Positions 8,630 through 17,139 of a stretch of DNA of 21,835 nt are shown here, one piece after another. A program made the position numbers and the translations under genes. Numbering within the stretch: the stretch's first letter is position 1; every line of letters begins with the position of its first letter. The notes beneath the pieces are model-generated. The model ran no database searches, was not told where the DNA came from, and worked only from the letters and a program-made list of their open reading frames with translations. The stretch is taken from NCBI GenBank assembly GCA_035255945.1, contig DATEZA010000257.1:1-21835 (forward strand), in the 5' to 3' direction. The DNA comes from JAJPHC01 sp035255945 (GTDB lineage Bacteria; Acidobacteriota; Thermoanaerobaculia; Gp7-AA8).

Positions 8630-8675
8630 ACGTGCCGCCCGCCCGCACAGGTCCCTCGACTACCCTCGGGATGAC
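8582..8675. repeat. Palindromic element, family A copy 1, at the permease/DUF58 junction
   Basis: Arms of 27 bp (8582-8608 and 8649-8675) are reverse complements with a single mismatch. They begin GTCATCCCGAGCG and end CTCGGGATGAC. The element holds the stop of the permease gene (8627-8629), a GGAGG ribosome-binding site in its loop (8617-8621), the overlapping GTG of the DUF58 gene (8626) and an ATG in the right arm (8671). A close copy with a similar loop lies at 13695-13788. Confidence 0.93.
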
Positions 8676-9531
8676 GTACCGCCAGGCGCTCATCGACGGC
8701 GAGCGCGCCGGCCTCTCGCGCACGCTCGTGCCTCCGCGCAAGTTGCAACTGCTCGCGGGCGGCACGCGCGAGGGTCGCCGCGCGGGCGGCTCGCTCGAGT
8801 TCCGCGATTACCGCGACTACGAGCCGGGCGACGATCTTCGCCATCTCGACTGGAGCCTTTTCGCGCGCAGCGACAAGCTCGCGGTGAAGCGCTTCAACGA
8901 GGAAGTCAGTCCGTTCGTCGATCTGATCGTCGACGGCTCGCGCTCGATGGCGCTCGAGCCGCGCAAGGCCGAGGTCACGCTGTCGTTGGCGGCGATGCTC
9001 GCGACGGCTGCGCGCAACGGCGGGTTTCCGTACGCGCTCTGGATGGCGCGCGAATCGCTGCATCGCGTGGCGCACGGTAACGAGCGCGCATCGCAGTGGA
9101 ACGGCGTCGAGCTCGAACATCCAGGCGATCCTGCGCCGGCAATCGTGCGCGGCGCGTCGATGCTGCGGCCGTTCAGCATCCGCGTGCTGCTCAGCGATCT
9201 GCTCTGGCCCTCCGATCCCGCGCCGCTGTTGCACGCGCTGGCGGGCGGCGCATCGGCGGCGATCGTGATCGAAGTCATAGCCGCCGCGGATGAATGCCGC
9301 GACCTGCGCGGCGATCTGAAGCTCATCGACATCGAGACGAACGAGGAGCAGGACATCGTCATCGACGACGCGGCGCTCGCCACGTTTCGCGATGCGCTGA
9401 TTCGTCATCGCCAGCTTTGGGACGACGCCGCGCGCGACAGCCGCGTGCTGCTGCTGCGGTGTGTCGCCGAGGATGTCGGACCAGATCTGATGTTCGATGC
9501 GCTCGCGCAGGCGGAGATCATCGCGTGCTGA
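8626..9531 (+). CDS. DUF58 domain protein
   Basis: The protein has 301 residues from the GTG at 8626, which overlaps the permease stop (GTGA) and has GGAGG four bases upstream. An alternative is the ATG at 8671, 286 residues, in the right arm of the palindrome but without a ribosome-binding site. The first 17 residues are repeat-derived. The DUF58 core follows: SLEFRDYRDYEPGDDLRHLD, then WSLFARSDKLAVKRF, the family's signature region. A VWA-like strand with DGSRSM comes after, a form of the metal-site motif DxSxS. DUF58 proteins are partners of MoxR ATPases and usually sit beside VWA membrane proteins, as here. No membrane helix is evident. The downstream gene starts within its last codons. 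Confidence 0.9.
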   Translation: MNVPPARTGPSTTLGMTYRQALIDGERAGLSRTLVPPRKLQLLAGGTREGRRAGGSLEFRDYRDYEPGDDLRHLDWSLFARSDKLAVKRFNEEVSPFVDLIVDGSRSMALEPRKAEVTLSLAAMLATAARNGGFPYALWMARESLHRVAHGNERASQWNGVELEHPGDPAPAIVRGASMLRPFSIRVLLSDLLWPSDPAPLLHALAGGASAAIVIEVIAAADECRDLRGDLKLIDIETNEEQDIVIDDAALATFRDALIRHRQLWDDAARDSRVLLLRCVAEDVGPDLMFDALAQAEIIAC

Positions 9532-11189
9532 CGTCGCTCGCCGCATTGTTCGGACTGATCTCCATTCCGCTGCTCGCGGTGATTTACCTGTTTCATCGCC
9601 GCCCGCAGACGCGGCAGGTCTCCAGCCTGATATTGTGGGCCGCGCTGCGCCGTCCCGCCACCGCAGGCCGCAAGCGCGAGTTTCTCCGCCTGCCGCTCAC
9701 GTTCTGGCTCGAAGCGCTCGCGCTGCTCCTGCTCGTGCTCGCGGCCGCCGGCCCGATGCTGCCGCGCCTCACCGGCACCCGTCCGCTGATCGTGATCCTC
9801 GACGACTCGCTCTCGATGCAGGCCGGCGCGCAGCAGCGTGCCCGCGAGTACGTTTCCCAACTCGGCAGCCACTTCGATCCGATCCGCTACATCCTCGCCG
9901 GCGCGACGCCGCAAGTCGCATCACTCCAACAATGGTCGTGCAACGCGCCGTCGTCCGACATCGACGCCGCGCTGGCATTCGCCACGCAGCTCGCCGGTCC
10001 GAACGCGCTCGTGCTCGTCGTCACAGATCACGCGCCGCCGCACAGCGCCGGTCCGCGCGTGCAGTGGCATGCGTTCGGCGAGCCGGCGAAGAACGCGGCG
10101 TTCATCGCGGCGGCACGCTCGCGCGCGGGACGCGATCGCGTGCTGCTCGAGATCGCGGGCGAGCCGGCGTCGATGACGATCGCCGCGGACGGCCGCACGC
10201 TCTTCACCGGCCGCCGCACCGGCCGCTTCTCGTTCGAGCTGCCGCCCGGCGCGAAAGTCGTCGAAGCGCAGCTGAGCGACGACGACGCCGCGTTCGACAA
10301 TCACGTCACCCTGCTGCCCGAGCGCAAGCCGCCGGTCCTGGTGACGGTCGACGTGAAAGACGCCCTGCTTCGCCGCGATGTCGAGCGCGCCGTGACCGCC
10401 ACCGGCCGCGCGCTGCTCACAGGTGTTGGTGTTGGTGTAGGACAAGCTCTCAGCTTGTCCCGGCAACCTGAGAGGTTGCCCTACACCATCACCGATCACC
10501 CCACAACCGCCAATTGGTCCCTCGAGCTCATCACCGCCCCCACCGGCATCGCACACGCCGGCCCCTTCCTCATCGATCGCACGAATCCGATCAGCGAAGG
10601 CGTCGATCTCGACGGCGTGATCTGGACCGCCAGCTCCGGAACGATGGCAGGAACGCCGGTCGTGCTGGCCGGAGATCAGCCCCTCCTGACGGAGGAATCG
10701 CATCACTTCCGGATGCGCCTCAATCCGTCCCAGTCGACCTTGCAGCGCTCGCCCGCGTGGCCGTCGCTGATCTGGAACCTGATCGAGCTGCGCGGCGACG
10801 AAGCGCCCGGATTCCGTGCCGCGAATGTCGTCGACGGCGGCCTGAACGAGCTCGTGCTGCCGGACGGCCGACACAAAGTCATGCTCGCGTCGCACCCCGG
10901 CATCTGGCGCGTCGACGGATACCAGTTCGCATGCAATGCGTTGAACGCGGAGGAGTCGGACCTCTCGAAGGCGAAGAGCGGAACGTGGAACGGCTGGAGC
11001 GAAGCGGCGCTCATCGCGGGGGGATACGAGAACGTCGCGTGGTTGCTCCTGCTCGCCGCCCTCGCCGTCCTCGCCATTCATCAGCGAATCACCTCGCAAT
11101 ACGGCGGCCATGCCGTCGCATTCGGTCCGGACCGCGCGCGGCATGGCCGCGCTGGAAAGAGCGGCGGCATGGCCGCCGCACTCCGATGA
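9525..11189 (+). CDS. BatA-like membrane protein with VWA domain
   Basis: The protein has 554 residues from the GTG at 9525, with GGAG nine bases upstream. It opens with LTSLAALFGLISIPLLAVIY and a second helix near residues 60-80, the usual BatA N-terminal pair. A VWA-like domain follows with metal-site motif DDSLS at residues 93-97. A final membrane helix lies at about 503-521. BatA-type proteins expose their VWA domain to the periplasm and work with MoxR and DUF58 proteins. Residues 304-321 are encoded by a palindrome also found outside genes (17140-17209), and residues 526-554 after the last helix are encoded by another palindrome. Neither looks like part of the family fold. Overlaps are 7 nt upstream and 4 nt downstream. 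Confidence 0.87.
   Translation: MLTSLAALFGLISIPLLAVIYLFHRRPQTRQVSSLILWAALRRPATAGRKREFLRLPLTFWLEALALLLLVLAAAGPMLPRLTGTRPLIVILDDSLSMQAGAQQRAREYVSQLGSHFDPIRYILAGATPQVASLQQWSCNAPSSDIDAALAFATQLAGPNALVLVVTDHAPPHSAGPRVQWHAFGEPAKNAAFIAAARSRAGRDRVLLEIAGEPASMTIAADGRTLFTGRRTGRFSFELPPGAKVVEAQLSDDDAAFDNHVTLLPERKPPVLVTVDVKDALLRRDVERAVTATGRALLTGVGVGVGQALSLSRQPERLPYTITDHPTTANWSLELITAPTGIAHAGPFLIDRTNPISEGVDLDGVIWTASSGTMAGTPVVLAGDQPLLTEESHHFRMRLNPSQSTLQRSPAWPSLIWNLIELRGDEAPGFRAANVVDGGLNELVLPDGRHKVMLASHPGIWRVDGYQFACNALNAEESDLSKAKSGTWNGWSEAALIAGGYENVAWLLLLAALAVLAIHQRITSQYGGHAVAFGPDRARHGRAGKSGGMAAALR
10434..10487. repeat. Double-hairpin palindrome, family B copy 1, inside the BatA-like gene
   Basis: Outer ends GGTGTAGG and CCTACACC are complementary. 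Inside are two separate small hairpins: GGACAAGCT-CTC-AGCTTGTCC and GGCAACCT-GAG-AGGTTGCC. The first 27 bp are identical to the left arm of the intergenic element at 17140-17166. It is stop-free in the host frame and is preceded by a short GTTGGT tandem run. Confidence 0.9.
11102..11178. repeat. Palindromic cluster at the 3' end of the BatA-like gene
   Basis: A 14-bp perfect inverted pair (11102-11115 and 11165-11178) brackets a third related unit (GCGGCATGGCCGC, about 11139-11151). The cluster is translated as the last ~29 residues of the BatA-like protein, beyond its final membrane helix. It ends about eight bases before the ATGA overlap with the next gene. The core resembles the GCGGC-type palindrome at 14232-14255. 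Confidence 0.75.
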
Positions 11190-13867
11190 CGTTCACCCAT
11201 CCGATCTGGCTGCTGCTCGCGATTCCGCTCGGCATCTCGCTGGTCGTCTGGCGTCCACACAACCTCATCATCCGCGTCGCGTTGCTCCTCGCGATCCTGC
11301 TCGCGCTTGCGGGGCTCGCGGTGCAGCTGCCGAGCCGCGCGGGGACGGTGGTCGTCGTCGCCGATCGCAGCCTGTCGATGCCGCGCGATGCCGATGCGCT
11401 CGAGCGCGAGGTGACGAAGTCGCTCCGCTCGTCGCAGCCCTCCGGCTCGCAGCTGCAGATCGTTTCGTTCGGCCGCGACGCGGAGATCGAGACCGCGCCG
11501 TTCGCGATGGCGCAGAACCAGCCCGAATCGAACATGCAGCGCGGACTGGAGACCGCGCTCTCCCTCATTCCGCCGAACACGCCCGGCCGCATCGTGCTGC
11601 TGAGCGATGGCCGCTGGTCGGGCGAGGATCCATCCGCGGCGATGCTCGTCGCGGCCGATCGCGGTGTCGCCATCGACTACCGCATGGCCGAGCGTCCGTC
11701 GGCGAACGACCTCGCGATCGAGCGCATCGACGCACCGGCGACCGTCGGTCCGGGCGAAGCGTTCGTCATCCGCGCCGCGATCCGCGCGCCGGTCGCACAC
11801 GATGCGGATGTCGTCCTGCGCCGCGGCGCGACCGTCATCGCGCACGGCAGGCAGCACTTCGACGCCGGCGCGAATCCGATCGCATTTCGCGATCGCGCGG
11901 CAAACGGCGGACTGCTCTCGTACACGCTCGATGTCGACGGCGGCACCGTCGATCCGGTGCCGGAGAACAATCACGCCCGCTTCCTCATCGGCGTCAACGG
12001 CCCGAAGCCGGTCCTCCTCGTCTCCGCCTCTCCGTCCTCTCAGTTCTCTCAGCTACTCACTAGCTCCGGCGTGAACGTGCAAACCGATCCACACCCGCAG
12101 TTTTCGTTGGAAACACTCGCCAACCACTCCGCGGTCATTCTCGAAAACGTGCCGGCGAACGACATCGGCGTCACCGGCATGAAGACGCTCGCATCGTGGG
12201 TGACGGACGCCGGCGGCGGCCTGATGATCACCGGCGGCCGCAGCTCGTTCGCCGCGGGCGGCTACTTCAAATCGCCGCTCGAGCCGGTGCTGCCGGTGTC
12301 GATGGAGCTGCGCCGCGAGCATCGCAAGCTGCGCATGTCGATCGTGGTGACGATGGACCGCTCCGGCTCGATGGCGATGACCGCAGGCGGCGGCCGCACG
12401 AAGATGCAGCTCGCCGATCTGAGCGCGGTGCAGGTGCTCGACCTGCTCTCGCCGAACGACGAGCTCGGCGTCGTCGCCGTCGACAGCTCATCGCACATCG
12501 TCGCCGACCTCGATCCGATCGAAGGACGCGAATCGATGCTCCGCTCGAAGATCATGAGCGTCGAGTCGGAAGGGGGCGGCATCTTCATCTACCCCGCGCT
12601 CGCCACTTCGGCGAACATGCTGCTCACCGCCGGCTCGCAGACGAAGCACATCCTCCTCTTCGCCGATGCGAACGATTCGGAGGAGCCGGGCGATTACAAA
12701 GCGCTCCTCGAGCGCTGCCGCAACGCCAACATCACGGTCTCCGTCATCGGCATGGGCACGCCGCAGGATCAGGACGCGGAGCTGCTGCGCGACATCGCGC
12801 GCCGCGGCGGCGGCCAGTGCTGGTTCACCGACGATCCGGACGATCTGCCGCGCCTCTTCGCGCAGGACACGTTCATCGTGGCGCGCAGTGCGCTGATCGA
12901 TGTGCCGACGCCGCTGCAACCGACCGCCGCGCTGGTCTCGCTCAGCGGCCGCACGTTCACGCCGCCGCCCGCGGGCGGCTTCAATCTCTGCTACCTGCGC
13001 GACGGCGCATCGCCCGCGGTGCTGACCGCCGACGAATACCACGCGCCGTTCGTCGCGTCGTGGCAGGCGGGACTCGGGCGCGCGCTCGCGTACACGGGCG
13101 AAGTCGATGGCGCGCTGACCGGCGCGATTGGGACGTGGCCCGACGCAGGAAGCTTCGAGTCGAGCCTCGTGCGGTGGACGGCGGGAGGCGCGTCGTCGCT
13201 GCCGAACGAGCTGCTCGTCACGCAGCATGTGTCGAACGGCGCGTGCCGCATCTCGCTGCAGCTCGATCCGGAGCGGACGTCTTCTTCGGTCGTCGATGTT
13301 CCGAACGTGACGACGCTCTCCGGCGCGCCCGGACTGCCGCCCGCGGTGACGAAAGCGAAGATGCGCTGGATCACGCCCGACGAGTTGACCATCGAGCTGC
13401 CGATGCGTGGCGATGAAACGTATCTGTCGTCGGTCGATGTGCCGGGCGCCGGCCGCGTATCGCTGCCCGCCGTGCGTCTGCCGTATTCGCCGGAGTACGC
13501 GCCGAACGCGAACGACGCAGGCCGCAAGACGCTCGAGCACATCGCGCGGGCTACGGGCGGGCGGGAGCGAATGACAGCGAGCGAGGTGTGGAAGGACCTC
13601 GCGCGGAAGCGGCAGCCGGTGGCACTGGGCGGGTGGTTGATCGCGATGGCCGTGTTTTTGCTGCTCGCCGAGACCGCGGACCGCCGTCTCCTTCGTCATC
13701 CCGAGCGTAGTCGAGGGACCCGGGTGGTTGGCGGCGCGATACCCGTGCCGCCCGCCCCCCCAGGTCCCTCGACTACGCTCGGGATGACGACGGAGACGGA
13801 TGAGCCCGACTTGCTCGCCGCTCTCGATCGCGCGAATCAGCGCGCAAAGAGGAAAATGGGACCGTGA
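11186..13867 (+). CDS. Large membrane protein with two VWA-type domains and a GATase-like segment
   Basis: The protein has 893 residues, and its ATG overlaps the upstream stop by 4 nt. Two N-terminal helices (about 6-23 and 28-46) are followed by a first VWA-like domain with DRSLS at 60-64. Next comes a beta-sandwich, then a GATase-like segment (about 272-365, GGGLMITGGRSSF) lacking a clear catalytic Cys. A second, canonical VWA domain has DRSGS at 391-395. Further beta regions follow and one C-terminal helix lies at about 811-832. Residues 837-868 are encoded by a palindromic element. The layout matches VWA/GATase-like proteins next to BatA in MoxR operons, with the VWA domains outside the membrane. 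VWA domains bind protein partners through a metal ion; partners here are unknown. Confidence 0.87.
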   Translation: MTFTHPIWLLLAIPLGISLVVWRPHNLIIRVALLLAILLALAGLAVQLPSRAGTVVVVADRSLSMPRDADALEREVTKSLRSSQPSGSQLQIVSFGRDAEIETAPFAMAQNQPESNMQRGLETALSLIPPNTPGRIVLLSDGRWSGEDPSAAMLVAADRGVAIDYRMAERPSANDLAIERIDAPATVGPGEAFVIRAAIRAPVAHDADVVLRRGATVIAHGRQHFDAGANPIAFRDRAANGGLLSYTLDVDGGTVDPVPENNHARFLIGVNGPKPVLLVSASPSSQFSQLLTSSGVNVQTDPHPQFSLETLANHSAVILENVPANDIGVTGMKTLASWVTDAGGGLMITGGRSSFAAGGYFKSPLEPVLPVSMELRREHRKLRMSIVVTMDRSGSMAMTAGGGRTKMQLADLSAVQVLDLLSPNDELGVVAVDSSSHIVADLDPIEGRESMLRSKIMSVESEGGGIFIYPALATSANMLLTAGSQTKHILLFADANDSEEPGDYKALLERCRNANITVSVIGMGTPQDQDAELLRDIARRGGGQCWFTDDPDDLPRLFAQDTFIVARSALIDVPTPLQPTAALVSLSGRTFTPPPAGGFNLCYLRDGASPAVLTADEYHAPFVASWQAGLGRALAYTGEVDGALTGAIGTWPDAGSFESSLVRWTAGGASSLPNELLVTQHVSNGACRISLQLDPERTSSSVVDVPNVTTLSGAPGLPPAVTKAKMRWITPDELTIELPMRGDETYLSSVDVPGAGRVSLPAVRLPYSPEYAPNANDAGRKTLEHIARATGGRERMTASEVWKDLARKRQPVALGGWLIAMAVFLLLAETADRRLLRHPERSRGTRVVGGAIPVPPAPPGPSTTLGMTTETDEPDLLAALDRANQRAKRKMGP
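13695..13788. repeat. Palindromic element, family A copy 2, in the 3' end of the double-VWA gene
   Basis: Arms of 26 bp (13695-13720 and 13763-13788) are perfect reverse complements and nearly identical to those at 8582-8675. The loops are also related (GGGTGG...GCGGCGCG...GTGCCGCCCGCCC). The left arm is read in a different frame from copy 1 (HPERSRGT here, IPSVVEGP there), so it is the DNA rather than a peptide that is conserved. Confidence 0.93.
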
Positions 13868-16800
13868 AACGGCTCCTCATCCTCATCGCCATTGCGGCCT
13901 CATCCGCGGCCCAACAAGTCCACACCATCACCGCCGGCCCGAACGGACCGGCACAAGTCTCCATCACCCGCAGCGGCCGCATCATCGAGACGCCGCGCCT
14001 GACTTCGCGCGTCATCATCGAGTTCCGTAAAACGCCGGCGCACTTCGAACAGGACCTGCATCGCATTCACGCCACTACGCAGTCGATCAGGACGGCGCCG
14101 CGCATCACGCATACGTTCACGCGCGTGTATTCGGGAGTCAGCGCGATCGTTGATGCGAAGGAGATTCCGGCGATTCGGGCGCTGGAGTATGTGAAGGCGG
14201 TGCACATTGATCGCGAAGTGCATGCGTTGGTAGTGCGGCAGCAAGCTGCCGCACTCCGCGGCGTCTCGAAGATCAATGCGCCGGCGGTGTGGGCGACGAC
14301 GCGCGGCGCCGGCGTCACCGTCGCCATCATCGACACCGGCATCGACTACAAACATCCTGCATTCGGAAACCGCGTCGTCGGGGGCTACGACTTCGTCAAC
14401 GGCGACGACGATCCGCTCGATGACAACGGGCACGGCACGCATGTCGCCGGTATCGTCGGTGCGAACGGGGGAGGACTCACCGGCGTCGCTCCCGACGTCC
14501 ATTTCCTCGCGTACAAAGTTCTCGACCAATACGGCTCCGGCTACGACTCGACGATCCTCGCGGCGGTCGAGCGCGCGGTCGATCCGAACGGCGACGGCGA
14601 CACCAGCGATCACGCCGACGTCGTCAACATGAGCCTCGGCCGTCCCGGCACCCCCGACGACGAGCTCTCCAAAGCGATCGACAACGCGACCGCCGCCGGC
14701 GTCGTTTTCTGCATCGCCGCCGGCAACGACGGGCAGTTCTTCACCATCGGCACGCCGGCCAATGCGCCGTCCGCGATCGCCGTCGGCGCGTCCGACGACA
14801 AAGACCGAATTGCGGACTTCAGCTCCAAAGGACCTGTGTCCGGCAGTCTCGCCGTCAAGCCGGAAGTCGTCGCGCCGGGCGTCGCCATCTCGTCGGCCAA
14901 GCTGGGCGGCGACACGGTCACGGAGAGCGGCACGTCGATGGCCACGCCGCACGTGGCGGGCGTCGTCGCGCTGCTCAAATCGCTGCATCACGACTGGACG
15001 CCGGTCATGCTCAAGTCGGCGATCGTGCAGAGCGCACTGCCGCTCGGCAACGAAGCGATGATCGAAGGAGCGGGGAGGGTCGACGCCTCGCGCGCCATCG
15101 CCTCCGATCTCTTCGCGATGCCGTCGACGATCGGCTTCGGCCGCGATCGTTCGTCGAACCCGCTCTGGACCGGCTTGCAAACGTTCACGCTGACGAACGG
15201 TTCGTCCCGCCCGATGTCGCTCTCCCTGAACGCGGACAGCGCCGGCGACGGAATCACGCTCGACATCTCGCCCGCCGCGTTCATGCTCGCGCCGGGACAA
15301 TCGCAGACAGTCACGCTGCTGCTGCAGGTCGACAACGCCGTTGTGCCCGCGCCGCTCGAAGGCTCGCTCGCATTCGGCGGCGTCATTCAGATCCTCGGCG
15401 GCGCGATGACCATGCGCGTGCCGTGGGCGTTCGTCAAAGCGGCGGAGATGACGATTCATTACGACGGCGACGATTCGTTCAGCGCGTCGGCGGTCAGCAT
15501 CAGCTCGCGCGCAGTGGTCCGCGCTTACGCCGGCCTGAACGAGCACGACGTTCGCGTGCATGTGCCGATCGGCGCGTATGACGTGGAAGTCACGCCGTCG
15601 TCGATCGACGACACATATCGCTGGATCATCGTCGAGCGGCAATCGATCTCCGACACCGCGACCGTGAATGTTTCCGCGGCGATGGCGCAGCACGAGGTCT
15701 CGCTCTCCGCGCGCGACGATCGCGGGCAGCTGCTCGAGAACCGGCGCAACTGCTCGCATCAGTTCGGCCTGATCTGGCCCGACGGCTCCGGCATGAACGG
15801 CGAAGTGCTGCTGCTGTTCCCGGACACGCGTCTGCTGATGTCACCGCTGAGCAGCCGCTTCACGCTCGTGCCGGTCGAATCGTGCACGGAGCCGCAAGGC
15901 GCGGCGTACGCGGCGGGCTTTGCGCCGATCAACGGCATCGCGGGCAACGTCACACGCACCGTCGACTCGTCGATGTGGACGCGTGTGCCGGTGCGCATCG
16001 CCGTGCCGCCGGATGCGGTGCGGCCGGAGGGCGTGATCGGATCGGGAGTACTGATCCATGGGCCGTTGTGGGCGCTGCATGTGTTCAGCGGCGAAGCGCA
16101 TCCGGCGGAGGCGGGGACGGTGTGGACCGGGACGGCGTTCGTCACAGCGGAGACGCATCCGAATGTCAGTCCGACAACGGCGGGCCAGGTGAAGATGGCG
16201 CCGCCGGCACCGTTCGAGGATCTGCCGCCCGACGCGCCGTCGCTCGCGCGCTTCACCGGCGTCGGCACGCCGATCATCCGTCTGACGGCGCGCGGTCTCG
16301 ATCTCTCGCCGTGGCTGCGCGACGATCCGGCGACGTACGTACCGCGGCCGGGCGAGGTCATGACGTTCGGCACCGGCCTCGCGCTGCCGCGCTCGTTCAT
16401 CTTCATCGGCGACGAGCAGCTCTTCACCGACACCTCCTACCTCGGCGGCTTCGGCGAATCGCGCAACGCCGAGGCGAACGGCGCCGAGGTGAAGCTGTAC
16501 GACTCCGCCGATCAGCTCGTGCAATCGGGAAAGATCTTCATCGATCCGTGGGCCGATTTCGGCGAGGAGCAGTACCGCCTCGAGATCACGCGGCCCGCTC
16601 GCGTGCACGGCATCGCCGGTGAGTCGCACGTGACGGCGCGGTTCGACACCAGTCAGCCGGACCACGCGCCGCCGGTGCTCATGTCGCTGCGCCTGCTCGA
16701 TGCGAACGGCAGCATCGCGAGCGATTTCTTCCCCCACGCGAACGGCGCGCTGCAGTTCTCCGCCATCGATCTCGTGCCCGTCGGACCGAACGAGATCGAC

Positions 16801-17103
16801 GGCGGCCCGGTGCGCGTCGAGGCGACGTCGGTGCGCTGGAAAACGCACGGCAGCGACGCGTGGCACGAACTGCCGTACACCATCGTCGCAAACGGCCTCC
16901 TGAATCTGAAGGAAGCGCAAGCCGCCGGCCATCCGTCATTCGGCACGCTGTTCCGCTGCGACCTCGCGCCCGTCACCCGCGAGCCCGCGCTGATCGATCT
17001 GCAACTGCACCTCGAAGATCCGGCCGGAAACTCGTACGAGTATTCGCTTGCGCCCGCCTTCAGCGTCGGCGTCCCGGGAAGAGCGCGGCCGTCGCCCCAC
17101 TAA
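13864..17103 (+). CDS. Secreted subtilisin-family (S8) serine protease
   Basis: The protein has 1079 residues from the GTG at 13864, which overlaps the previous stop by 4 nt. A signal peptide (VKRLLILIAIAASSAA) leads into an inhibitor-I9-like propeptide (about 45-120). The S8 catalytic domain has Asp157 in IIDTGID, His190 in GHGTHVAG, the oxyanion Asn288 in AAGND and Ser358 in GTSMATPHVAG, so all key residues are present. Over 650 residues follow, starting with an Fn3-like beta domain (about 420-530), then regions I cannot assign. A palindrome encodes residues 123-131, between propeptide and protease. Being last in the operon, it may process proteins handled by the exporter or the envelope module, but that is inference. 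Confidence 0.93.
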   Translation: MKRLLILIAIAASSAAQQVHTITAGPNGPAQVSITRSGRIIETPRLTSRVIIEFRKTPAHFEQDLHRIHATTQSIRTAPRITHTFTRVYSGVSAIVDAKEIPAIRALEYVKAVHIDREVHALVVRQQAAALRGVSKINAPAVWATTRGAGVTVAIIDTGIDYKHPAFGNRVVGGYDFVNGDDDPLDDNGHGTHVAGIVGANGGGLTGVAPDVHFLAYKVLDQYGSGYDSTILAAVERAVDPNGDGDTSDHADVVNMSLGRPGTPDDELSKAIDNATAAGVVFCIAAGNDGQFFTIGTPANAPSAIAVGASDDKDRIADFSSKGPVSGSLAVKPEVVAPGVAISSAKLGGDTVTESGTSMATPHVAGVVALLKSLHHDWTPVMLKSAIVQSALPLGNEAMIEGAGRVDASRAIASDLFAMPSTIGFGRDRSSNPLWTGLQTFTLTNGSSRPMSLSLNADSAGDGITLDISPAAFMLAPGQSQTVTLLLQVDNAVVPAPLEGSLAFGGVIQILGGAMTMRVPWAFVKAAEMTIHYDGDDSFSASAVSISSRAVVRAYAGLNEHDVRVHVPIGAYDVEVTPSSIDDTYRWIIVERQSISDTATVNVSAAMAQHEVSLSARDDRGQLLENRRNCSHQFGLIWPDGSGMNGEVLLLFPDTRLLMSPLSSRFTLVPVESCTEPQGAAYAAGFAPINGIAGNVTRTVDSSMWTRVPVRIAVPPDAVRPEGVIGSGVLIHGPLWALHVFSGEAHPAEAGTVWTGTAFVTAETHPNVSPTTAGQVKMAPPAPFEDLPPDAPSLARFTGVGTPIIRLTARGLDLSPWLRDDPATYVPRPGEVMTFGTGLALPRSFIFIGDEQLFTDTSYLGGFGESRNAEANGAEVKLYDSADQLVQSGKIFIDPWADFGEEQYRLEITRPARVHGIAGESHVTARFDTSQPDHAPPVLMSLRLLDANGSIASDFFPHANGALQFSAIDLVPVGPNEIDGGPVRVEATSVRWKTHGSDAWHELPYTIVANGLLNLKEAQAAGHPSFGTLFRCDLAPVTREPALIDLQLHLEDPAGNSYEYSLAPAFSVGVPGRARPSPH
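14232..14255. repeat. Short perfect palindrome inside the subtilase gene
   Basis: Arms AGTGCGGCAGC and GCTGCCGCACT (11 bp each) flank a 2-bp loop. The unit is translated as VRQQAAALR at the junction between the propeptide and the catalytic domain of the protease. Confidence 0.8.
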
Positions 17104-17139
17104 GTCCAACGCTAAGTCCAACGCGCCCTCGCCGGGCTT

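Noticed and set aside
10514..11185. Long upstream extension of the double-VWA frame
   Set aside because: It overlaps the BatA-like gene and has arginine-rich shadow composition. The ATGA overlap at 11186 is followed at once by the expected N-terminal helices.
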